64,000 bases of DNA, from NCBI GenBank assembly GCA_040772505.1, contig JAXGYA010000001.1, forward strand, positions 248,001 through 312,000, written 5' to 3'. The stretch comes from Mariniphaga sp040772505 (GTDB taxonomy: Bacteria; Bacteroidota; Bacteroidia; Bacteroidales; Prolixibacteraceae). The notes under the pieces were generated by a model. It had not been told where the DNA came from, did no database searches, and was given only the letters and a program-made list of their open reading frames with translations. Numbering within the stretch: the stretch's first letter is position 1; every line of letters begins with the position of its first letter. Both the position numbers and the translations under genes were made by a program. This document shows positions 1 to 11,751 of this stretch, one piece after another.

Positions 1-297
1 ACTGAAAGCAGTTTAGAGTTCAGAGTTCAGAGTTGAAAAACCAACCCGGAACCCGGAACTTGAGATCCGGAACCCGAAACTGCACAAGATAAGGCTGGTG
101 CCATAAGCAAGGTTCGATTCCTTGGTTATCTTCGGAAAGATGCTCTTTCTGTTTCCCTCCTTTGGGGGGATTAAGTAGGGCTTTCTTTTAAAGTTCTTTG
201 GCATGATGGGAAGTAGATAAAGGTAACAAATTGTAGAAAAATTTTACGAATTACTGAGTAACGAGGATTAGAAGAGACGATATAAGGGTTCTCATTA
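1..297 (+). other. rRNA operon internal spacer (16S-23S side), with short direct repeats
   Basis: This stretch precedes the 23S rRNA and should be the end of the 16S-23S spacer; the 16S gene is outside the window. Positions about 13-82 are low-complexity, with repeated agagttc and cggaacc units of the kind often seen as intergenic filler in Bacteroidota. Positions 86-132 can fold into a tRNA-like shape: 7-bp stem AAGATAA/TTATCTT and a T-arm-like CAAGG-TTCGATT-CCTTG, but with no anticodon arm. No normal tRNA-Ile or tRNA-Ala is visible. No protein gene is supported here. Confidence 0.6.
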
Positions 298-3147
<2,850 letters not shown>

Positions 3148-3276
3148 TCAGGAGACCCCTGATATTGTACGAAAAATCCTCTTCCGGCTCATAGCCGGAA
3201 ACTTCCATCATGCCTAAAGTTATTGGCTGCACAAAAAAAAGCAGCACACCGAGTGAAAAAAAACCGGTGAAGATTT

Positions 3277-3384
<108 letters not shown>

Positions 3385-3391
3385 ATTTTAC

Positions 3392-3426
3392 AAAAGCCCG
3401 GACTCAAAAGAGACCGGGCTTTTTTG
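3392..3426 (+). terminator. rRNA operon terminator
   Basis: Stem aaaagcccgg (3392-3401) pairs with ccgggctttt (3414-3423) around a 12-nt loop and runs into TTTTT. It sits directly after 5S, as expected for an intrinsic terminator of the rRNA operon. Confidence 0.85.
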
Positions 3427-3488
3427 ATGGCTTACTGACTACCCGATTGATTTTTCTTAGCTTTGCTTTTCTCTTTAAATTCTTATTA

Positions 3489-4266
3489 ATGGGAACATTT
3501 CTTTTCAATGAAATTATTTTTGGTCCGGTACAAAGCCGCAGACTCGGGGTTTCCCTTGAATAAATATTTTGCCGGTAAATGGCAAAGTCTGTTCGTTTAA
3601 TTGTATTTATTGTGAGTGCGGTTTCACTCCGACAGAACATGATGAAAAGATGGTTTTACCAACCCGGGAGGAGGTCAGGCAAAAATTAGAGGAAAGACTG
3701 AATGAAATGGGCAAATTCAATGGACTGCCAGATGCCATTACTTTTGCTGGTAACGGCGAACCCACAATGCATCCCAATTTTGCCGAAATCATTGATGATA
3801 CCATTGAGCTGCGGAATCGCCTTGCACCCAACGCTCGCGTGGCTGTTTTGTCCAATGCAACAATGCTGCACAAACCGGACGTTTTTAACGCATTGCTAAA
3901 AGTGGAAGACAATATCCTTAAACTTGATTCAGCCTTTGAGAAAACAGTGCACTTACTTAACCGTCCTCAAAAAAATTTCAACTTGCAGGAGTTGGTTGAA
4001 CGCTTAAAAAGTTTTAACGGGAAAGTGACCGTTCAGACACTTTTTGTTAAAGGTCAATATAGGGGAGAGACTATCGATAACTCCACTGAAAAAGAAGTGT
4101 CGGCATGGCTGAAGCTTATTCACAAATCCGGCCCGGGCAGGTGATGATATATACCATTGCCCGCGATACACCCATTGATACGTTTGAGAAGGTTGCTGCT
4201 AAAGAATTGGACAAAATAGCCGAAAGAGTGACAAAAGCCGGATTTCAGGTGCAGGTTTCGTACTGA
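3489..4266 (+). pseudogene. radical SAM protein, COG0731 (TYW1-like) type, with two -1 frameshifts
   Basis: Three reading-frame pieces join into one protein of about 259 residues. The first starts at ATG 3489 and gives FGPVQSRRLG. The second gives INILPVNGK and the 4Fe-4S/SAM cluster motif CSFNCIYC. The third gives MIYTIARDTPIDT and ends at 4266. Order and spacing match the COG0731 family (FGPVxSRRLGxSLGIN, then CxxxCxxC), whose relatives modify wyosine-type tRNA bases; the substrate here is unknown. Frame is lost near 3558 (CTTGAATAAAT where CTTGGAATAAAT is expected) and near 4120-4128 (one base missing before ATCCGGCCCGGG). Each is a single-base deletion. This is either a true pseudogene or a sequencing artefact. 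The longest intact piece is 3569-4144. Confidence 0.75.
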
Positions 4267-4280
4267 ATTCTTTGATAAGT

Positions 4281-4721
4281 TTACTCAGCACGATACCATT
4301 CCGTACTACGACCCAACAAACGGATACCAGCAACAAATCCTTTCATTTTGAGCAGGTCATTATTACCAAGCCAGGCAAAACAGCTATAGGTGTTTCCGCT
4401 TTTGGGGTCATAAATGGTGCCGTCTTTCCATTCTTTCTTTTTGGCATCATATTCCAACCCGGTTAATATCTGTAATCCCACAAGAGGGCGATCACGAAGT
4501 TTCTCATCCGGATTTTTATCGTCTTTGGGAGATTTGCCATCAATATATTTCTCCGGGATCATATAAATGATGGTACCGATGTATTTCCCATCTTTCTGCT
4601 CAATTTTGAGCTTAATCTCCTTGACATCATTCCACCAGATTCCGGTGACTTTGTCAGCTTCCTGCGCAATGACGGCTATTGTCCAGAAGCTCAAGAATAA
4701 AAGAATCACAACTCTTTTCAT
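4281..4721 (-). CDS. DUF2147 family secreted protein
   Basis: 146 residues when started at the Met of MKRVVILLFLSFW, which begins a clear signal peptide cut after AIAQ-like residues. An upstream in-frame Met (4835) would add a segment that looks like translated intergenic sequence, so I did not use it. The mature part has the DUF2147 pattern: GIWWND, then IEQKDGKYIGTIIY, and near the end DPKSGNTYSCFAWL. Family members are small periplasmic or secreted beta-rich proteins of unknown function. It converges with the radical SAM gene and lies downstream of cstA on the same strand. Confidence 0.75.
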   Translation of the reverse strand: MKRVVILLFLSFWTIAVIAQEADKVTGIWWNDVKEIKLKIEQKDGKYIGTIIYMIPEKYIDGKSPKDDKNPDEKLRDRPLVGLQILTGLEYDAKKKEWKDGTIYDPKSGNTYSCFAWLGNNDLLKMKGFVAGIRLLGRSTEWYRAE

Positions 4722-4756
4722 CCAATTAAAATTAAAAGTTTTCAAAGGTATTGGAT

Positions 4757-4779
4757 GCCTGCCTGTCTGGTAGGCAGGT
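4757..4779. repeat. short hairpin repeat (CCTGCCT/AGGCAGG)
   Basis: Perfect 7-bp inverted repeat CCTGCCT (4758-4764) and AGGCAGG (4772-4778) with a 7-nt loop, in the leader of the DUF2147 gene. Elements of this look are common intergenic repeats in Bacteroidota. There is no U-tract, so it is probably not a terminator. Confidence 0.45.
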
Positions 4780-4889
4780 AACTCCCTCATTTTAATTATG
4801 CTTGTTTGTGAAGCATTTCTACATGGTCGTTTCATAACAATTTAATTTTCAAAAATTTGTTATCTAAAATAGGGAATAATTTTAAACTT

Positions 4890-6336
4890 TCAATAGAATT
4901 CAGATTTTTTATGAAATCCAATTTGCTTTTTTATAAAAACAACAAACCAAACTAAAGAAAGGAATGTGATTCCAATTCCCACGGAATAGGAAATCGTTTT
5001 TGAAAGGTAAAATCCTTCGGGAGCAAGGAATAGGTAAGTTGAAACAACTGCCGTCATAAACAGTGCGGGCAAAAATGTAAGCCAGTAATTTTTCTTTTGT
5101 TTTACCAGATAGACTGTGATTGTCCAAGCACCACTGTTGCAAGGGTTTGATTCGACCATGCAAAATATCGCCAGATAACATCAAAATTAATTTGCGTGAG
5201 AAAGAACCCGATCGCAAATAACGGAATGCTGATATACAACCGATTTTTCATTGGCGCCTGTTTTAGGTTGAGGAAGTCGGCCACAATGAGCCGGGCGCTC
5301 CGGAAAGCAGTGTCGCCTGAGGTAATGGGCGCTGCCACCACACCCAAAATAGCAAGGAATGCACCGAATTTCCCAAGCAGCACATTGGCCGATTCATTCA
5401 CTACCCAAGCGGCATTTCCCTGATGAGCCACCATAATTTCGTTCAATTCGCGAATTCCGCCAAAAAACTCATACTGATGGTAGCCCAGATCATGGCAACA
5501 ATTGCTTCGGTAATCATGGCTCCGTAAAACACCCGGCGCCCCTGTTTCTCATTTTCCATGCAGCGCGCCATCAGCGGCGACTGTGTGGCATGAAAACCTG
5601 AAATGGCGCCACAGGCAATGGTAATAAACAACATGGGGAAAATGGGAAAATCATAAGATTGAATGTGAAAGTTTTTAAAATTATCTGCTGAAAGTTCAGG
5701 AATTTGATACCCTTGAGCAAACAAGGCGATAATTAGGCTCACTGCCATAAAGAGCAAAGCAAATCCAAAAACGGGATAAATACGGCCAATCACTTTATTG
5801 ATGGGCAGCAAAGTAGAAAGGATATAATAACCGAAAACAACCCAGACCCAGAAAGTCATAGTGGCATAATCGGGTGTTAGCCCGGCCAGAATTTTTGCCG
5901 GTCCCACGATGAACACGGCACCCACAAGTATCATAAGGAAAACCGTGAACACCCGCATAATCTGTTTAGCACCTGTGCCAAGATAAATTCCTATGATTTC
6001 AGTGATGCTCAGCCCATTGTGTCTCAGCGACAGCATCCCTGAAAAATAGTCGTGAACAGCACCCGCAAACACAGAACCTAAAACAATCCACAGATAAGCC
6101 ACGGGTCCCCACATGGCACCTGCCACGGCACCAAAAATAGGACCCAACCCGGCAATATTCAAGAACTGAATCAGAAAAACGCGCCACCAGGGCATGGGAA
6201 TGTAATCTACTCCGTCAGTCATGGTAACTGCCGGAGTTGGGCGATCTCCATCGACGCCAAATACCCGTTCGATGTATTTAGAATAAAAAACATACCCAAC
6301 GATTAAAACGACTATGGAGAGAAAAAATGTGATCAT
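4890..6336 (-). pseudogene. cstA: carbon starvation protein CstA (peptide/pyruvate transporter family), two frameshifts
   Basis: Three overlapping frames on the minus strand (6336-5443, 5446-5102, 5159-4890) join into about 482 residues, the usual length for short CstA proteins. It is an inner-membrane transporter with many membrane segments, and CstA homologues take up peptides or pyruvate. Typical segments are visible: YIPMPWWRVFLIQFLNIAGLGPIFGA near residue 50, GAVHDYFSGMLSLRHNG, GFHATQSPLMARC and YFAWSNQTLATVVLW. Both breaks are one-base losses in T runs: TTTTTT where seven T are needed (near 5467), and CTTGG where CTTTGG is needed (near 5122). Restoring both gives one clean frame, so it was intact until recently or the sequence is wrong at two bases. 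Confidence 0.85.
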
Positions 6337-6387
6337 GAGTAATTGTGTTTCAGTTTATGTTTCACGTGCAAAGTCCCAAAAATCGCT

Positions 6388-7522
6388 TTATTTAACATCC
6401 GTTGTGCTGTTTTTTTCGATCAGTTTCCTGGTCAGGTTTCGTACATAGCCATTTTCGTGTTCAGAAAGATGGTGGATGATCTGGGCAATTTCTTCGTTCT
6501 CTTTTAAGTATTCAGGTTTAACTAATCTCAATATTAAATTATACGCACCAACTCCTATATTTTGGTCATTGAACATTCGTAACAAATCAAGGACAACAGT
6601 TTCGTTTGTGTTGCCATAAGCTATATATTTCCATAGGATTTCATATTTTACATTCATTTCAGCTTCTGTCATTACTTCCACAAGTTGATGTTGTATGGAG
6701 GTGTCAGCCAATAATCCGGGCTGAAAATAATCCATTGCCTGTTTTGACAGATCAGAACTTCCAGACTTAATTAACTCTATGATCGTTGGGTAAAAAGCCT
6801 CGTGGTATTCAGGATGTTTTTGAATGGTTTTGATGGCCCAGGAAGCATAAGAGGGATTTTCGCTTGCAAACATTTTGGTCAGGAATTCTTCATTTAAGCG
6901 TTGCTCCAGAATCTTATCGATAGCATTTTTGGGTGGCCCCGTAAACCGTATGCCACAGGGTATAGCAGGTGTAAACGGCATCTTTTACCACCACTTCAGT
7001 TAGAGCAGGCTGGGTGGCAGCTGTGTATCCGTCCACTTCGTATGCCTTGTAAAGATCAATTGTGTCGGGGACAATAATTAAATCTTCCGGTTTTAAATCT
7101 TTCAGAACGGAAGTGGAATCATGGAGAATATATTCCAGCTTTTCATAGTCTTCCGGTTCAAATGGGGTGTGGTCCGATTTGGTGAGCGGTTCTTCTTCGG
7201 GGGTCTGCAAACCCAGATAATTGCCGGCTCCGTCCCAAAACAACCACAGCCGAATCATTTTACATTCGCCCGAAATGCACACATCTTTAAAAATATGACG
7301 GCCAAACCAGATGGGCAACCCGTTTTCATCCTGTAATTCAAACAGCTCCGGGCCGGAGAGCGAATCGGTTTTTTCTTCAAAATGATGGGTGACCAGTGTT
7401 CCCTCCATAGCCCAGAAACCTGTTTGGGGATGATCGGAAAATGTGTAGGAAAATCCGGCAAACAGAACCATACCAAATGTAATTAGATAGGGGAGAAGAT
7501 ATTTTTTTCTGTATAGAATCAT
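6388..7522 (-). pseudogene. exported FMN_bind-like/HEAT-like protein, one frameshift (paralogue of 11752-12717)
   Basis: Two frames (7522-6914 and 6981-6388) form one protein of about 377 residues. One extra C in GCCACCCAAAAATGC near 6930 breaks it. It has an N-terminal hydrophobic segment (residues about 8-28), then WDGAGNYLG, EPLTKSDHTPF, DYEKLEYIL, and DGYTAAT (164-170) followed by AVYTCYTLWH. The same blocks occur in the gene at 11752-12717, so they are paralogues. DxxTAAT resembles the DxxTGAT flavinylation motif of FMN_bind domains with Gly changed to Ala. The C-terminal half is helical and HEAT-like, with repeated short helices. It follows an FAD oxidoreductase gene, which suggests a redox partner role (inference). 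Confidence 0.65.
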
Positions 7523-7568
7523 ATGATGTTTTTCGCTTCCAATATTGTTCTTTATTTCCGATTGACGA

Positions 7569-7640
7569 TGTCAGGTTTTTCAAACGCTGACATGTCTTTG
7601 CCTAAAATAACCTGTCAACGTCCTAAGACTTGACAGCGTT
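7569..7640. repeat. two imperfect palindromes, REP-like
   Basis: The gap before the first FAD oxidoreductase holds TGTCAG...CTGACA (7569-7593) and aacctgtcaacg...cttgacagcgtt (7609-7640). Both share a CTGTCA/TGACAG core, like the AACCTGTCAAGGTT-type palindromes scattered in Bacteroidota genomes. No long U-tract follows, so terminator function is uncertain. Confidence 0.45.
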
Positions 7641-7661
7641 AAACAATAGATTAATAAAAAT

Positions 7662-9515
7662 TCATTGCCCTATTGGACCTAAAGTAGAACCCTCGTTGTA
7701 ATTTTGCATGTTTTCCACATCGTATTTACCAACACCTTTTTCCATCAGGGCTTTTAGTTCATCCAAATGGTTTTGATAAACCCCACGTGGGTTGGTTCCA
7801 TGTTTTGTTGCAACCGAGGCAGCCATTCCAACCACTTCGCCCATCATGCCCGTGGTACGCATCACCCGAACCGTTCCCAATGCCACATGCGTTACGCTGA
7901 TGTTCCGTCCTGCCATAAACAGGTTGCCCACATTGCGCGAGTATAAACATCTGTAAGGTATAGGATAGGGATGGATTTTTTTGTGAACGGCGATGGATTT
8001 GAACTCCTTTTCCGGAAAATGTTCCGTGTTTTTCGGGTCGGGATAGTGCAAGTCGATGGTCCAGGTGGTGGGTGCCGATGCATCGGGATAAATCACGTAA
8101 TCGGTAATGTCTTGTTCTTTCAGAATATGGTCGCCAAGCAAACGGCGCGACTCGCGTTTACCTGCAATATAAGCCACCCAATCCAGCTTTCGATTCGTGT
8201 AATCACTTTTTACCGAACTGAAATTTTTCAGGAACGACCAGTTGGAATAGACCACCAATAACCCATAATCCCGGATCCGCTCAAATTCCGTGATCTGGTC
8301 AAAGTTCATTCCGGTTTCCCACGTCCACTCTCCCATGGTTACTTGTTCGGTGTTCTTTTCATTAAATTCAACGCCATACTGAAAAACCGGGAAATCTACC
8401 GGTTTGCCGGCATCAACCGAGTACCACTGCACAGAAGCTCCCATCGTCATTTTATCGGCTTTTTCAGGTGCAGTAGGTTCGCCAAATTCGTCCATTCCTT
8501 CCCTTCCCATAGCATAGTCGGCCCCTGCCAAAACACCAATGGTGCCGTCGCCGGTGCAATCGGCAAACAAGGGTGCCGAAAAGGAAAGTTCTTTTGCATT
8601 TTCAATATGCCGGGCATGAACCTCGGTTATCCGGGAACCTTTTGTTTTCACGTCAAAGGCCCGGTAATTGGTGAACAATGAAATGTTTTCTTCTGCCAAT
8701 ACCATTTCCATCTTCTTTTCATCCTCGTAATACTCGGCAGGTTGTGCATTCCCTCCGCGCGAAGGGCCAATTTCTTTCACCACATCACCCAACGCTGGAA
8801 AAGGATCTACTTTAATCCTGCCGCCAAGGTGAACACGCACTTCAGAGCTATTATTTCCGCCAAGGATTGGACGGTCCTGAATCAGTGCCACATTTAACCC
8901 TAAACGGGCGGCTGCTATAGCTGCTGAAGTTCCGGCAATTCCGCCACCGACGATTACAAAATCGAATTCACCTGCTTTTTCCGGTTTCGAGGGGATATCC
9001 AATTGTTTTTTCCTGAATTTCGCCAAAGCTGCTAATTCGTTGGGTGGCGGAGTATTTCCTTTGGTGAAATAAATGGCATCCACCCGTCCGTTAAATCCGG
9101 TAAGGTCGTGTAGGCCAATTTTCACTTTTGAATCGGAAACGCTTACTTTCCCTGCATTTTGCCACAGCCACTCTGAACCGGATGTGCCGAGTACCCGTCC
9201 GGTTTTTTCGCCGTTTACCAAAATCTGAAATTTCCCGGGTCCTTCACCTTCGTACCAGGGGGATGTCCAGTTGAACGTACGGACAAAAACAGTGTATTCC
9301 CCCGTTGACGGGAACTCAACGGTTGTTTCCGCATCGGCCACCGGAACTCCCATTCCATGCGCCATCAAATAAGGTGACCCCATTAAGTCCATAAACTGCT
9401 GATCGACCACCCAACCGCCTTTGGTTTCGAAGCTTTCGGTTTCGAGAAAGACATCGTTTGCAGAAGTTAAAAAGAACCCTGAGATTAATAAAACTGTAAA
9501 TACTAAATTTTTCAT
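7662..9515 (-). CDS. secreted FAD-dependent oxidoreductase, paralogue 1
   Basis: 617 residues. A signal peptide (1-19, MKNLVF...TSAN) is followed by a beta-rich, carbohydrate-binding-like domain (about 20-150; FLETESF, GGWVVDQQFMDLMGSPYL, HDLTGF.GR.DAIY). The FAD domain (about 185-590) has the Rossmann motif VGGGIAG at 189-195, then PILGGNNSSEVRVHLGG and a late AGRNISVTHVALGTVR motif, as in the FAD_oxidored family (PF12831). Related enzymes oxidise carbon-hydrogen or alcohol groups with bound FAD. The substrate here is unknown, but the PUL setting and the N-terminal domain point to a glycan or glycoside in the periplasm or at the cell surface. Two paralogues lie just upstream in the same direction. 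Confidence 0.85.
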   Translation of the reverse strand: MKNLVFTVLLISGFFLTSANDVFLETESFETKGGWVVDQQFMDLMGSPYLMAHGMGVPVADAETTVEFPSTGEYTVFVRTFNWTSPWYEGEGPGKFQILVNGEKTGRVLGTSGSEWLWQNAGKVSVSDSKVKIGLHDLTGFNGRVDAIYFTKGNTPPPNELAALAKFRKKQLDIPSKPEKAGEFDFVIVGGGIAGTSAAIAAARLGLNVALIQDRPILGGNNSSEVRVHLGGRIKVDPFPALGDVVKEIGPSRGGNAQPAEYYEDEKKMEMVLAEENISLFTNYRAFDVKTKGSRITEVHARHIENAKELSFSAPLFADCTGDGTIGVLAGADYAMGREGMDEFGEPTAPEKADKMTMGASVQWYSVDAGKPVDFPVFQYGVEFNEKNTEQVTMGEWTWETGMNFDQITEFERIRDYGLLVVYSNWSFLKNFSSVKSDYTNRKLDWVAYIAGKRESRRLLGDHILKEQDITDYVIYPDASAPTTWTIDLHYPDPKNTEHFPEKEFKSIAVHKKIHPYPIPYRCLYSRNVGNLFMAGRNISVTHVALGTVRVMRTTGMMGEVVGMAASVATKHGTNPRGVYQNHLDELKALMEKGVGKYDVENMQNYNEGSTLGPIGQ

Positions 9516-9716
9516 GATTATAATTTTATAGATTATTTTATTTTTTTTAATAACGGAATTTGAACATTAAAAGAATGCCTCATATTAGCATTAACCGCAC
9601 AAAGTAATGCAACCATTTTCAAAGTATAGTTGGGGGCGTTCCAATGCGATTATTCTTTCAACTTTAAAATACGTTATATTCCAGTTTATAACCTGATTGC
9701 AAAAGATTATGTTGTT

Positions 9717-11624
9717 TTATTCATACCAGTTTCTACCAACTCCTTTTTCCATTAATGATTTTAATTCATTCAAGTGGTTTTGGTAAACACCTCTTGGATT
9801 CGTGTCATACTTATTAGCCAATGATGCTGCCATCCCAACAACTTCTCCCATCATTCCGGTTGTCCTTTGAACGCGAACAGTTCCTAATGCGATATGAGTA
9901 ACGCTTATGTTTCTTCCAGCCATAAAAAGATTTTCAATGTTTCGTGAATAGAGGGTTCTGTATGGAACGGAATATGGTTTGATGCTTGTTGAAGGTGCTG
10001 TTGATAGGAAAGGCTCTTCATTAAAACCTTCCAGTGCAATCGGATAGTGCAGATCAATGGGCCAGGTTGTTGTAAAACTGGCATCGGGGTATGCTATCTG
10101 ATCAAGTATATCTTGTTCTCTTAATATTATATCTCCCATAAGTCTGCGTGATTCACGTTTCCCACCGATATATGCAACCCATTCTAATTGATAATTCTGA
10201 TACTTTTCTTTCTCTTTACTTGAATTTTTTAAAAATGACCAATTACCATAAGCCGCACGTAAGCCATAGTCTCTAATATACTCAATGTCATTTACCTGAT
10301 CCCAATAAAATCCTGTTTCCCAGTTCCAGTCGCCACGAGTAAGGTGTTGTGCGGTTTCTTCATTAAACTGCACAGCCCACGGACATTTCGGAAAAGGACT
10401 GATCTTGTCAAGCTTTTTTGTGTACCATTGCACGGAAGTTCCCATTACTAAGTCATCTGGATTTTCGGGTGCACTGGGTTCTGTTGTTTGTGTCCTGCTC
10501 TCCCTTCCCATTCTGAAATCGGCGCCGGCCAGAAACCCTAGATTCCCATCGCCTGTGCAATCGGCAAAAAGTTGTCCTTTAAATTTCATTTCCTTCCCAG
10601 TAACAATATTTTTCCCTGTAACAGAAATGATTCTGTCCCCTGATTTTTCGGCATCAAAAATATGAGTATTTAGGAACAACTCAATATTTTCTTCTGCTTC
10701 AACCATTCTCTGTTTCTTATCATCACCATAATTGCTCAGAGGGCCGGCATTATGAATTTTCTTTTCCGGATTGCTTTCAATAACCTCTAAGATTTTCTTG
10801 CTCCTTTTAGCATCCGGATCGCGTTTTGCTTCCCAAAGTGTCCAGTGGCCAATAGATCCGATTTCATCCACCAATTTTCCCAAGTTTGGGTAAGGTTCCT
10901 GAAAAATTAACCCTGACAAACCAACCCTTACCTCGGAACTGTTATTTCCTCCGAGAACCGGCCTGTTTTGAATTAGCGCTACCTTACATCCAAGTCTTGC
11001 TGCACTAATTGCACTAGTAATTCCTGCCATACCGCCGCCTACAACCACCAAATCAAAATCACCTGCGTCTTCAGGTTTCCCGGACAGTCCCAGTTGGTTT
11101 CGACGAAATTGAGCTAAAGCCTCATGTTCGTTTGGAGGGTTGAACTTTAAATCTTTACTTATAATTATTGCATCACATCGTCCTTCAAAACCGGTCAAAT
11201 CCCTCAGCGCAATTTCAACTTTCCCGTTATTCAAATGAGTAGTGCCGCCATCCTGCCAGTGCCATTCTGCACCTTCAGTCCCAAAAATTGTCTTTAAAGG
11301 GTTCTTATCAATTAACAGCTGAAATTTGCCAGGACTTCCCGGAACGCCCCACGGTGCTACCCAATCACGGGTTCTCACCCACACACGATACTCTCCTTTT
11401 TCAGGAACCTCGATTAGGGTTGTTGCATTTACAACAGGTACTCCAAGACCATGTGCCAACAAATAGGGCGATCCCATTTGATCCATGCTTTGCTGATCTA
11501 TAACCCAGCCTCCTCTATCTCCAAAACTTTCGGCTTCAACAAAAATAAGCTGGGCAGACAGAGAGATTGATCCCCAGACAATTAGTAATATTGTTGTTAG
11601 TACTTTGTTTTTCATAGCATTCAT
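9717..11624 (-). CDS. secreted FAD-dependent oxidoreductase, paralogue 2
   Basis: 635 residues from MNAMKNKVLTTILL, chosen because it opens a normal signal peptide ending SLSAQ. An in-frame Met at 11693 would add about 23 charged residues ahead of it. Same layout as its neighbours: a lectin-like N-terminal domain with GGWVIDQQSMDQMGSPYLLAHG, then VVVGGGMAG and PVLGGNNSSEVRVGLSG, and the terminal AGRNISVTHIALGTVR block. Between the Rossmann motif and the next conserved block it carries an insert of about 40 residues absent from paralogue 1 (around WTLWEAKRDPDAKRSKK), which could line the active site. It is closer to paralogue 1 than to paralogue 3. A 201-bp gap separates it from paralogue 1, so a separate promoter is possible. 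Confidence 0.85.
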   Translation of the reverse strand: MNAMKNKVLTTILLIVWGSISLSAQLIFVEAESFGDRGGWVIDQQSMDQMGSPYLLAHGLGVPVVNATTLIEVPEKGEYRVWVRTRDWVAPWGVPGSPGKFQLLIDKNPLKTIFGTEGAEWHWQDGGTTHLNNGKVEIALRDLTGFEGRCDAIIISKDLKFNPPNEHEALAQFRRNQLGLSGKPEDAGDFDLVVVGGGMAGITSAISAARLGCKVALIQNRPVLGGNNSSEVRVGLSGLIFQEPYPNLGKLVDEIGSIGHWTLWEAKRDPDAKRSKKILEVIESNPEKKIHNAGPLSNYGDDKKQRMVEAEENIELFLNTHIFDAEKSGDRIISVTGKNIVTGKEMKFKGQLFADCTGDGNLGFLAGADFRMGRESRTQTTEPSAPENPDDLVMGTSVQWYTKKLDKISPFPKCPWAVQFNEETAQHLTRGDWNWETGFYWDQVNDIEYIRDYGLRAAYGNWSFLKNSSKEKEKYQNYQLEWVAYIGGKRESRRLMGDIILREQDILDQIAYPDASFTTTWPIDLHYPIALEGFNEEPFLSTAPSTSIKPYSVPYRTLYSRNIENLFMAGRNISVTHIALGTVRVQRTTGMMGEVVGMAASLANKYDTNPRGVYQNHLNELKSLMEKGVGRNWYE

Positions 11625-11751
11625 TTTCTTATCTTTTATATTTTTATAATTGTAGTTAAATACTTTCTTATCTATTGTTTTTGAATGAGCCATATTAATG
11701 TTTTTTAAGAATTTACTTTTTAATATTTTCTTTCCACTTCTTATTCAACTG

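Noticed and set aside
86..132. Possible tRNA gene in the rRNA spacer
   Set aside because: The acceptor-like and T-arm-like stems are there, but no anticodon arm, no D-arm of normal size, and the total is only 47 nt. Not called as tRNA.
7569..7640. CRISPR-like repeat
   Set aside because: Only two imperfect palindromes, no regular spacers, no cas genes in the window.
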